Positions 52,956-63,675 of a stretch of DNA of 64,000 bases are shown here, in pieces. The stretch lies in assembly GCF_010183535.1 (NCBI RefSeq), contig NC_071330.1, positions 3,453,717-3,517,716 on the forward strand, in the 5' to 3' direction. The stretch is from Caenorhabditis remanei (Eukaryota > Nematoda > Chromadorea > Rhabditida > Rhabditidae). Under the pieces are notes generated by a model. That model was not told where the DNA came from. It ran no database searches and saw only the letters and a program-made list of their open reading frames with translations. The position numbers and the translations under genes are program-made. How positions within the stretch are numbered: position 1 is the first letter of the stretch; every line of letters begins with the position of its first letter.

Positions 52956-54440
52956 AAAAAATTTCTATAATTTTTCTAATTTTTTTCATTTATAATTTTG
53001 CACCCACTTCCATTCTTCTCTTCTCCGCCCCCATCATCAATCGCGTCTGTTGTATAACAAAATGTAAAAAGTGTGAATAAGTACATTTGTGAGATTGTCC
53101 GGGATTTTCGAGAATTTCAGAGAATCTCGGTTTTTGTAGGGATTTTCTAGGCCATGGCCTAAAAAATCTGTAGCTTGAAAACCAAGATTTTTCCTCTGAA
53201 ACTTCTGGAATTTCTCTGACAAAAATTAGACCATGCTAGACTACTCGCTTTTTTGCTCTCTCTCCATCCCCATTGTGTTTTTCTCTTTTTTGTTCTTCAA
53301 ATTGCTCCATCCATCAATTTCCCCCCATGCATCCCAACTCACCACCAATCAATTTTCATCACATCAATACACAAAAGTAGAAAAGTGTCGTGATTTTGTG
53401 TCGTGTTTTTTCAACGCAAATCGCTTCTAGATGGTTTCATTTCAGTAGACGCCCCGCCCCAGTTTTTTGTGCACTCATCACCCAATTTACTCAAGTTTTT
53501 TCGTCGAAAGCAAGCTCTTTATTTTAGCGACAGAGCGTTTTTTTTGCTTTAGTCCTTTTTTCGGTGAAAATGGGCGGAGTTTAGAGTTTTGGCAACTTTG
53601 TTTTTTCCAACTTTCTCCCGCCTTCAGAAGCCCCGCCCATTTTCCCGATATCTCGAGGCCCCGCCCCTTTTCGTCGTGTCACAAGTCTCGAATGGACCAA
53701 ACTCTCCATTTGCTCAATTTTCGAATCATTCAGACTTTTGACAGTTCTTCATCATTTTACCCAATCATTTGCTAGATAGTCCTCTATCATTTTAGCCCCG
53801 CCCCCCATTTTTTTTCAGAACCCGGTGTTCGTAAACTGATACTTTTTTGTTCATTTTCCCTGCGTGTCTTATTAATTTTTAATGTCATCCAATTGGTTTT
53901 TTGTCCCCTTCAAAGTAGATTCATAGATTCATGTAATCTTGCCCGATTCTCCACCCACCACCCCGAAAATCTGAATCTTTTTCAGCATTTCGGTGCGGCA
54001 TCATATGTTTAATCATCTCCGTAATTTGTCTATACTACTACCATAATCTCTTCGATTTCTTCTTCTTTTTTCTCCTTCTCGTGGCCCGATTTATGTATTT
54101 TCCAACCCCCTCTCCTCAAATCACCCATTTTTTGTTCTCCTTCTCTGTGAATCTACTTTTTTCCTCTCGATTGTCTTCTCCTCCTTCCTCACCCCGACTA
54201 ACTTTTTTTTGATTATTTATAAAATACACACAGCGTCGAGCGCGCAACTCTCGAAAAACCCCCCAATCCTGTCAAATGTTTAAAATTTTTCCCGATCACT
54301 TTTAATCAGAATTCCCCACCCAACTCATTTCGTGTATCACTAGTTGCGAAAGTGGCAAGAGACACTCGAAATGAGTTTCCCGTCTGAAAAATGTTTTTGA
54401 ATCTTGATGTAACCAATAAATTTCTCCAGTTTTAAATTAC
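52945..54440 (+). pseudogene. Orphan msi-1 3' UTR (no coding part)
   Basis: A near-identical copy of the msi-1 3' UTR, including AATAAA at 54415-54420 and the GCCCCGCCC boxes. No msi-1 coding sequence precedes it; the LINE fragment does. If transcribed it would be non-coding RNA sharing any RNA-binding or small-RNA sites of the msi-1 tail. Confidence 0.75.
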
Positions 54441-54449
54441 ACACATAAT

Positions 54450-55529
54450 TAGGGACCTCAATGAACGTGGGCGGAGTTTTTCATTTTCTTCTCTTGGGGC
54501 GTCATGGGGAGATTATCAGAATATTTGACGGTCTGCCCTGAGAGCTCAGTATGCTAAAACAGAATGTAAACTTTTGACCCCTATGTAATCGAGTACGTAG
54601 AATTCAATGAACACACTTTCGTTTCACCCAAATGTTTTGTTTTCTCGGAAAACTGGAAAACCGTTTTGCTTTTTTCGGAAAAATGTCACGTTTAATTTGT
54701 TCTAGGTCGAACACGCATCATTTTTTGACAGTTCCTGATAGTTCTGGACATACTCTAATAGGTTTTGAAAGAAAATTCGATTTTCGTGCTGTCGAATTTT
54801 TTTGGGAGCCATCTGAACTGCAAGACATCACATCAAAAAACTTTCTGTGATAACATATCTATTTTCTTACATATTCTTTTTGGACATCTCTTCAGGTACC
54901 TGGGGCCAAAATTTTGAAGCTCATTGATTTGTAAAATGTAGTTTCCTCTGTGTCGGAAGACAACAGACACAGAAAGAAAATCAGTTTTCCCGACAGTTTA
55001 GGTTAAAGGAGGTTAAACACGCATCGTTTCTTGACGGATTCAGATTCTACGCAAAATTTCGATCTAGATCCACTTGGAAACAAAAAATTTTGAGCTGTCG
55101 AATTTTAGATATTTGATGTTTTATCTCGATATATGCTGAATATCCTTCAAAAAAATTCTTTTGAATTTTAAAAAATCACGTCAAAAATATATTTTCCTAT
55201 TATCAGCGTCACATTTGTGCTCATTTAGTTCAGTGGATAACACGCTGGGTTTTGAATCAAAAAGTTTCTGGTTCGAACTTTCCCAAATTTTGCAAAAATT
55301 TGACTGACTGAACGTGAAAATAGAAATTATTTTTTGCGTGGTCAGGAAAACGAAAGAATTCTCCAAGAGAATTCAGTAGAAACCATGACTGACTAAAAGG
55401 TCCTGTAACTTCGGAGAGAGTGAATATTTTCGGAAAAAAATTTGGGAATATACTTCCATTTACCTGAAGAAAAGGTCAGGATGGAAATTTTTATGAAAAA
55501 ACGAGTTTGAAAAAAATGTTGCGGTCTCT
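54450..55529. mobile_element. 1.08-kb insertion, copy 2 only, 9-bp direct repeats
   Basis: ACACATAAT flanks it on both sides (54441-54449 and 55530-55538), and copy 1 shows a nearly empty site (ACACACAATAC, two bases shorter). The ends are short inverted repeats (AGGGACC and GGTCTCT). A 9-bp duplication suits Mutator-like elements, but the terminal repeats are very short. It separates the convergent poly(A) signals of the orphan 3' UTR and gene A. It has no transposase frame and contains a tRNA-like segment. Confidence 0.65.
55219..55293 (+). pseudogene. tRNA-like sequence (degenerate, Gln-TTG-like)
   Basis: TTAGTTCAGTGG (A-box-like) and GGTTCGAACT (B-box) lie about 44 bases apart, as in a tRNA gene, with TTTTGAATC where the anticodon loop should be (TTG, Gln). 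The acceptor, D and anticodon stems do not pair, so it is not a working tRNA. It could be a tRNA pseudogene or the head of a tRNA-derived element. Confidence 0.35.
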
Positions 55530-55608
55530 ACACATAATACTTTATTTTTTCCTATTTTTCCTTGTTAACCCTTTTCAGATGAGATTTCATTCCTCCGATT
55601 CAGGTGAT

Positions 55609-56949
55609 CTATGTCTGAATCGTGGAGCCACCACACGGAGTCGCCTCGAGACACACATTGACTTCTTTGCTCTTCTTGCGTGATGCCTGAGTACGACAAC
55701 TCTTTGCAGATCCGCCACTTCTCGACGCAGAACGACGAGATCTTATCGATTGCTTCTCGAGTGGCTTCTCGGGTCCACCGCACACATAGTTTGTCAGCCA
55801 GCATCCCTTGTTCTGTTGTCCACGTTTGTATTCCTCAACGAATCCAGTCATCGAACCGATTGGAGCGGCGGTGACCACGTCTGGAAGAAGAAAACTACAC
55901 AATTTGTGGGCGGAGTCGGGGAGCTTATAATCTACATAACATAAAGCTATTATTTTTTGGGATGAGATTTTGAGTGGGATATTTGAAAACGGAATAAAAA
56001 AAGTTGTTTCCAAACTGATTTTCAGAATTCGACAGTGTGCCAAAACAAGAAATAGCGTGGAAAATGGAGGGAATCAAAACCGGGCAGTCTCAACAGGATT
56101 ACGGTAGAGCGCAGTTGTTAAGGACCTCCACAGCAGTGCGAGGTGTAAGCTGGCGTAAACGCGCTTCGTCGCAAAACGGTTAGCACAGTGCAAAAAAGAC
56201 TTGGCTGAGTGCCAAATTTGAGTTTACCGTATATTTGTCGTGTCTTTGATAAAAACCGCGGCGCGTACGCAACGCGACTCGGATAAAATTCAAATCTTTG
56301 TTACGGACCTTACGCCTGGCACCCCTGTGGAAGGCTTGTATCTCGGATAATTTCGTTGCTATTCAAATTTTGAAAACAGATTCGGAACTCTCAAAACTCT
56401 AATTCTTACTGGTAAGCTATGGTTACGACGATTCAGAATCTCTTTCAAATTTTGATTAGCGTTCAAATGTCGTATGGTTTTGATGTTTGTAAAATTCTGA
56501 AAACAGATTCAGAATCTTCGCGACTTCAGCTTTTCGGTCAACTAACGTTTTTGTGATTGTTAAGAAAATTATATGACGGGAAAGCTAACGTTTTAAGAAT
56601 TCAGATTCTAGTTTCACATTTTGATTAGAGCCATTTTGAACCGAGTTGCGAGACTTTTTGTCCCTGCCAAAATTTGCATCTCGGCTCAGTTTCGTCCTAT
56701 CCACAATCTAAAACCTGCTTCAGAATCCCAATGGTGTTAGCTTCCTAACCATACCTCTATCTTTCAAATTAAACATTCCCCTCATAGCAATCTCACCTTT
56801 CTCAATATTAATGGCAGTAAGTGTATCCAACTCCTCCACATCAATCGGATGATCAGACGACTCGATACATGTGGCACTTCCCGACAGATTGATGATCGTC
56901 TGTGGAGCCGAAAACTGCTCCGTGAACATGTCGGAAAGAAAGAATGCAT
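55609..56949 (-). CDS. Gene A copy 2, unknown protein (3' exons)
   Basis: Exons 56949-56797 and 55880-55609, structure as in copy 1, frame intact, same splice borders. Differences from copy 1 are few (for example NLPGS to NLSGS and KQSMRS to KQSIRS). The intron lacks the retrotransposon tail found in copy 1 but has about 57 extra bases near 56026-56095. Downstream it faces the 1.08-kb insertion rather than an intact neighbour. Confidence 0.65.
56102..56338. repeat. Repeat related to the 1-1030 cluster, copy 2
   Basis: Counterpart of 44399-44623 in the gene A intron. Here the right end reads GGCACCCCTGTGG, closer to 300-330 than copy 1 is. Confidence 0.5.
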
Positions 56950-57477
56950 CTAATGAAAATTAATGTAAATTTTCAAAAAATTCGATAAATTTTGTGAAAA
57001 ATTGTTTTTAAAAAGTTTTGACTCCGTGCTGGCCGGACCGGGCCGGGCCGGCAAACTTCTCCACCGGGCTGATGTTTTGCAAGTCTGAAAATGGACAAGA
57101 AAAGATCATATTTAGTTTCAAGCAGTGTTAACAAATTTCGTTCAAAGCGATCGGTTTTGCAGAATTTTCGTATTGAAAAGAATCTGAAATATCCTGTAAA
57201 TAAGATTCCATAAAAATTTTGTTCAGTGGTTTTTTGATTTGATAACAGTTTTTCCCTGATCTTGAATAAAAAATCAGAAAATTATTTTATTTTGGATTGG
57301 GCTCATGGGCCATAAAACAGTTTTATCGCTTTTGAATAGGAAGATCTTAGTGAAAAAGGGCACGTTCCAGAGAAGATGCACACAAAAGAAAAGACGTCTT
57401 CAAATCAGCTACTGCGAACGCCAGTTGTTTAAAATTCTGTTTCCTAGCCATATAAAACTTTGTAACTTCATCTTGAA

Positions 57478-57749
57478 TTTTCCCGGCCTGAAGGCCCGGA
57501 AAATTGGCGCCAAATTCAAAAATTCAATTTTTTTTCGAATTTTCGAATTTTTTTCGCCAAATTTTCGACTATCATTGAGAATTAGGAGAAATTCTGAAAA
57601 AGCATCAAAAATTGAAAAATTTTCAAAAAAAAATTTGGGAAAAAAAATATCATTTTTGAAGCCGGGTCTTGAAAATTTCCTCCCGGCCCGGCCCGGGCCT
57701 TCGGGCTTTGCCGGGCCTTGCTGGGCCTGCCCGGGCCTTGACAACTATG
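57478..57749. mobile_element. GGCCCGG-family element, copy 2
   Basis: Counterpart of 46150-46421, essentially identical. Confidence 0.6.
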
Positions 57750-57910
57750 TAATTTATGATGTTTTTTTAAATCGTCAAAGTTCTGAGTACCTTCAAAAAA
57801 CTGAAGTAACGAAAACATTACAGCTCCTAAACGCTTTATTTAAAGAATGTTATAAAATCCGTTTAGGTTGAATAATTTGAAGCAGATTGATTCTCTAATA
57901 AATTGAACTT

Positions 57911-58461
57911 AAAGGAGGACTGAAGTCATATTTTTTATTTCATATTCTGATACTTCAGAAAATTCTGAACAATTTTTATCATTGGAGAATGTGCTAAAAA
58001 TCGCTCCAAGCGCCCTAAATTCACGTTTTCCCGGCTCAAATTGAGCTTTCGTGGAAGAGTTTTCCCATGTGTATTTTTGCCCCGTGTAGTCCTCTCGGAC
58101 AAAAAGATTTCTTTAATTTCTTGATTTCTCGTTTTCTTGCTTTTTTCAACAAATTTTCGTGTTTCTTTCAATTTATATCGTTCAATTTATATCGTAAAAA
58201 AGGAAAAAAACACGAAAATTTGTTGAAAAAAGCAAGAAAACGAGAAATCAAGAAATTAAAGAAATCATTTTGTCCGAGAGGACTACACGGGGCAAAAATA
58301 CACATGGGAAAACTCTTCCACGAAAGCTCAATTTGAGTCGGGAAAACGTGAAATTAGGGCATTTGGAGCGATTTTTAGCATATGCTCCAATGATGAAAGT
58401 TGCTCAGAATTTTCTGAAGTATCAGAATATGAAATAAAAAATATGACTTCAGTCCTCCTTT
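57911..58461. mobile_element. Snap-back element, complete, copy 2
   Basis: Counterpart of 46583-47134 with the same terminal repeats. In the right arm it reads GTCCGAGAGGACTACACGGGGC, closer to a perfect mirror of the left arm than copy 1. Confidence 0.75.
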
Positions 58462-58585
58462 CAACAAGCATTTAGTAATAAAACAAAGGTTCATAGAAAA
58501 TCCATAAGAAGCATCGTTGAAATAAAACTAGACGACCGAAGTTTTAAGTATCATCCAATAGTAGTCAATGCAATTAATAGCACTA

Positions 58586-59033
58586 TCATTTTTGGAATAT
58601 TTTATAACTGACTCTCTTCCATGTAATTTTGATGTTCCTCCACAGTTTCTTACAATTTTTCTCCGATTTTCGAATGCCGTTTTTTTCTCCCCAAACCTTA
58701 AGACCGTATCGCTTTTCTCTCTTCTCCAAAACGACATTCCACTCCTCTAAAAACTCCAAATCACTCAAAATGTTTTTAACGCTCGCTTCCATGAGTTCAT
58801 CTCTTATGTCTTCATAAGTTGTTGGACTAGCATAGCAAATCCCTTCGAACCGTTCCAGACGAGTCGTTCTTCTATCAACTTCTATATATTCTTCCATACA
58901 TTTGTCCACCAACATTCTACGATAAGATTCCTGAAGATAAAATAAAGATTGAAGGTTTGAGATTTGAACTCACCCATGAACAAATTTCACAGTTCGGCTC
59001 GCATGGGAGTTGAATTGAATACCATGGCTTCAT
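58586..59033 (-). CDS. Gene B copy 2, small unknown protein, 2 exons
   Basis: Exons 59033-58974 and 58930-58586, 134 aa, intact. One residue differs from copy 1 (KKLWRNIK here, KKLWKNIK there). See 47259-47706 for the description. Confidence 0.65.
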
Positions 59034-59444
59034 GAGTTCTAAAGTAAATACAACTTGAGTCATTTTTGAATCAAAATCGAAGAAAACCACAAAAAATAAC
59101 CTTTAAAACAATGAAAGTTTGAAAAAGTTGAAAAATCAGCGAAGATTATAAAAACAAATCACGATACTCCGAGGTGGTATGCAAACGATACTTTTCAGAC
59201 AAATCGCATACCTAAATTGTTTTGTTCAAAGTTGAAAAAGATAAGTAATAGTTTTGAAAAGAAATAATATTGAGAAAGACCAATTTTTTGGAAGGAAGTT
59301 AGTTTACAAAAAATATTAAAATAGTGCAAATGAAATATAATGTAATATGAGCAAAAAATTTAGTCTCAGAAAACCGTGTTTGTATAATTCCATATCAGAA
59401 TATCGTAAGAAATCGATTGCCTATCTGCTCAGGCAATCATTTTC

Positions 59445-59765
59445 GTGCAGTATTTTCTGAAGCGATCTCATCGGAAGAACAAGTGCCCTTCTATCTCTCT
59501 TTCCCGTCCTCACAGGGTCATATATGGACCATATGAATTCAAATATTTCTGCCGCGAAACCTGCAGTATACTGAAGCGCGTTTGCACACCAATTGACAGG
59601 CTACCAATAGAGTCGCTTCGTACGTTGTTTGGTTTGCAATTCACGGTAAAACTTCGCACAAAAGATCGGATTTATCAAAGAAAAAAAAATCAACATGATC
59701 GCCTCACTAAATTGGTTATTGAATCTATATGTTTTGAATTTCGCGCTAAATTTACAAGAACGTAA
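59445..59765 (+). CDS. Possible exon or eroded coding sequence, copy 2
   Basis: Identical in translation to 48118-48438. The same doubts apply. Confidence 0.28.
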   Translation: MQYFLKRSHRKNKCPSISLSRPHRVIYGPYEFKYFCRETCSILKRVCTPIDRLPIESLRTLFGLQFTVKLRTKDRIYQRKKNQHDRLTKLVIESICFEFRAKFTRT

Positions 59766-60163
59766 ATGCTGGACTATTCATGACCCTGTGTCTCCTGTCA
59801 GTAATTTTAAAATAAAATTTCCATCCCTGATTTTTCCGATAATCGATTTTTTCCGATCTTGATTTAAAGTTCGAAAACCCTTAAATTTTTCTATTGGAGC
59901 TATTTGTTTCAAAAAATTTGTTTGAATAAAAAATTATGATGAATTTGTTTCTGACAGCCCGTACACTGTGCTACAGCTCCAGATGTCAAAAACAGTGTTC
60001 TTGGAAAATCGTCATAATAATAAAGAATTATCAAAATTTGTCGAAAATTATACCAAAAAATGCCATTTGAGTTTATTTTCAATTAAAATTATAATTAGAC
60101 AAAAAAATTCAAATTTTTTTCGGTCCAAAAAAAAAGGACGACAGTTTTTATAACGAGGAAGAA

Positions 60164-60647
60164 TCAGAGCTGGATGAGTGAGAATTTGATAAGGAAGTAG
60201 AAGGCAACCGAGAAGAAGTATGGGAGAACGAGGATCACAGCGTCAATACTTATAGTAGAAGAATCATAGAACCTAGAGTAGATATCCACTTGACAGTCGC
60301 CGATTGGTTTAGCGCGGAAGTTGTTCGTATCCAGGAGAAGACCGCTAGTCTAAAGTCAATCAAAATCCGGCCAACTTCCGACCAACTTCTGACGCGGACC
60401 GTATCGAACCCCTTGATCGCCTTGTTGGTTTTTTGCTCGCGCATAAAAACAGCTGAGCTATCGGTTTTGAAATGTCCGGTTCAGAAATTCCTGGTTGCAA
60501 AACGTCCGATTGCGTTGAGCAAGACAGAAACTTCTTACCGGCAATTTTTTGGTAAAAGAAGTTCACACTGTCCGACCCATTCCAAAACAAAATACTACAT
60601 TCATCCAGCACCCGTCGTAACAAAACATACAACTGATAGTTAAACAC
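60164..60647 (-). pseudogene. Possible eroded membrane-protein gene, copy 2
   Basis: Counterpart of 48837-49332, with the same phase mismatch between its two apparent exons and the same hydrophobic tail. Confidence 0.28.
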
Positions 60648-60724
60648 TGATAGTTAAAACTCCGAATGCCCAAACCACTGATCTATTTATCAAAAAGTTC
60701 AAAAAATACTATACGCCATAGTTG

Positions 60725-61176
60725 TCCGGAATCCGGATTCCGCAATTCCGGGTTTTTTTTGACATTCCGGTTCCGGTTCCGGATTCCGGAAAATGAAAAT
60801 TTTCATTCCGATTCCGGATTCCGGTTTTTTGAATTTTTTTCCGGAATTCTGAAGTTTAAATTTTAAAATTTTTTTGAGTTTTAAGGACAACTGCATTACT
60901 TCTTTTTCGGTTTTGATCCTCAAAAGTAGTTTCAAACTTTATATATCATTAAAAACACTCGAAAAAATGACTTGGCCTTGCAAATTTATCGAATCATTCC
61001 GGAGTTCCGGGTTTTTTCGTCATTCCGGTTCCGGATTCCGGATTCCGGAAAATTAAAATTTTGATTCCGGTATTTGAAAAACTTCTTTCCGGTTCCGGAT
61101 TCCGGATTCCGGAAAATGAAAATTTTGATTCCGGTTCCGGATTCCGGATTCCGGTTTTTCGGAAAATGGCATTCCG
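60725..61176. repeat. TTCCGG minisatellite, copy 2
   Basis: Counterpart of 49384-49835, with the same unit order. A 14-base direct duplication (CACTGATAGTTAAA) just upstream at about 60640-60660 is copy 2-specific. Confidence 0.7.
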
Positions 61177-61712
61177 TACAACTATGCTATACGCCTTACT
61201 TTTGATCAACCGGTAATGAAATTATGGAAATTCTCGAGTTTTCCTATTTCCGGCAATTTTAAAAAAAATTGGGAGACATGATTCCTCATTCATCTTTTTG
61301 TAATTACCACCTAAACTCAACATTTGATGTTTTTGAAAAGTTTAAATTTATTTTTATCAATTTGAAACAAGTGATGTCCAAAAAAACAACATTTTCATAA
61401 CCTTTCGATCGATACTCTAGATTTCGACGGAGCCATCTACAGACAACGCGAACCAACTGTTGCAGATGCAGTCAACATACTTCCAGATTCATGCACTACA
61501 TGTACCATGTCATAACCAACGCCAATAACTATTTTCAAATAATACTAATATCATGGTCAAGCTCCTTTTTGTTTTTTACGTGAACTGAACTTTCTTCCTG
61601 TTTTTTTTTCCACAGGCTGACGTGTCAAAAATGACGATGCAAAAAATCCTACAAAAGCAACGATATCAGTTCTTTTCTTTTTGCTCCTTTCATTGATTTA
61701 CTCTTCTTGAAA

Positions 61713-63349
61713 ATGTCGTAAGTTCCCCTTTCTGCTATCCTCATTCAGCCATCTTCATTCCATGAGAAAATCGTTTCTGTTTCACTTTTCACAGCTGAAA
61801 TCCTTCATGGGAATGGTAGATTATATCTAATTTTCAGCGATGATAGTTCTAGTTCGTTTCAAGTACACGTTGTCGAGTGAGTATTTCTGTTTCTTGTTTC
61901 TAAAGATTTTAAACTAAAAATTTTATTCCAAAAATCTCAATTTTCTTTCAGCGAAACGGCGGGAACTGTTCCAGAGTGAGTTATCTAGGGAACCTTTGAA
62001 AAAAAACTGAAGCGGAAAACCTCGGATTCTCATTATTCGATACCAGAAATTTTGATGCTCATGTTCAAACTATGAAATACGGCTTTTTTATTTATAAAAT
62101 GTCTTCATTTAGAAGTCAAGTGCCTGCATCTTCATCTCAATTGGCTCAGTAAGTATAATTGGAAAATATTTCCTAACAGAAAATTTCAGGCATCTTCAAT
62201 CTGTGTATGGAAAACAATCTGCTCTATCTGCGTAAGTTGTAAATTGTCGAGTATTGCACTGTCTCCCAGGCCCCAAAGAGAACTGCAAGGATAATTTTGA
62301 TCAACTTTCACAAAACGAAATTTTTGAGAAACTTGTAGAAACTAAGATTTTTCTATTGAATGGGTGGATAATGCATTCAGATTATCTCTAAAACTGAAAT
62401 TTTCTTACTTCCGACCTTGAGCTTTACGTTAAGTACTAAAGTAGTAAAGTTTCACACCTGCAATTTTCTCAAAAATTTGGTTTCGTGATAGTAGATCAAA
62501 AACTTCCTTGCAGTTCTTTTTGCAGACTGGGAGACCGTGTGTTGCAATATTTTTCAAAAACGTCATTTAACGAATTTTCAGTCATATCGCAAAAATCAAG
62601 GGACCAAGACAATCACCGTGAGTAAAGAACAATTCTGGTTTATTTCCCGATTCCGTTCGAGAGATGTTTCACTTATGTGAGATTAATTAAAATTGTGACA
62701 ACAAACCTGTTTGAAAACTGAGCACACGGAGAAGTTACCAATTTAAGAGGCGATTTTTGATGGACTACTTTGAGTTATGAAAAAACAATCTAATTAGTAT
62801 TTTTCAGAACTCGCCTTAATGCGAGGAAAGTTAAAAGCATTCGAAATCATGTTTGGGAAAGAGATGCAAACAAAAGACGTTGTAGTGCGTCGAGGCCTAG
62901 CAGACTTCAGAACCGAAAATCTCATGTAAAAACCAGATAGCAAAAGACTAGCCTTTTCATCAAAATATTTCAGGTTGACCTTGCTCATCTGGCTGGGTTT
63001 TTTTTGTCTGTGATGGGCTTGAATTTGGGAATCTTAGGAACAATGGACATCGCTGAAGTAAAATCTATTGGAATACCAAAACCTGTTCTATTTTGGACCG
63101 GTGTCGCTACAGGACTGCTTGGAATTGTCCTTCTCATCATACCCGGTTTCATCGTTAGTTTATGCCACATTTTTTTCTAGTTTGAGAGTGTCACATGTTC
63201 ACTCACCGTGATACTTCGCGAAGTCAGAGTTGAATTTTGATTTTCAATTTCAGAACTTCTGCACGGAAAATGTTCGTTGTCTTACCTGGTTGAAGCTGAA
63301 ATCTTTTTGTTTGATCTTCATCTGCGGACAAGTTGAAGTTGATGATTAA
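61713..63349 (+). CDS. Gene C copy 2, two-TM membrane protein from microexons, 9 exons
   Basis: Exons 61713-61717, 61838-61876, 61952-61975, 62113-62148, 62190-62231, 62582-62617, 62808-62925, 62974-63153 and 63254-63349. All splice sites are preserved and the 191-aa frame is intact. I found no coding difference from copy 1 by eye. The same leader with an upstream ORF precedes it, and AATAAA follows at 63398-63403. Confidence 0.78.
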
Positions 63350-63675
63350 AGTTAAACTGATTACTTGTTTTTATTTTAACGATTCTACGATTCTATGAAT
63401 AAAATTCGTTTACAAGCAAAGGAAACTTACGATATATTACCACAAGAAACGACTAGCGCCCCCCGCTTCCCAGCGGGCTCCTCTAGACGGGCTTTGCCTT
63501 GTACGCAGTGTTAAGCAAGCTTTGAATTTTTGATCTACGACCATTTTGTAGCAAATGACTTGATTTCTGATTTTATGTGACCCGAGCAAGCATCAATTCA
63601 GTATCGTTCGAATGGTGGTAAGATGATGGTTCTACGACAATTTTGAGCAGAATTATGAGGGTTTGGAGACACCGC

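Noticed and set aside
55219..55293. Functional tRNA gene
   Set aside because: The A and B boxes fit, but the acceptor, D and anticodon stems do not pair, so it is kept only as a tRNA-like pseudogene.
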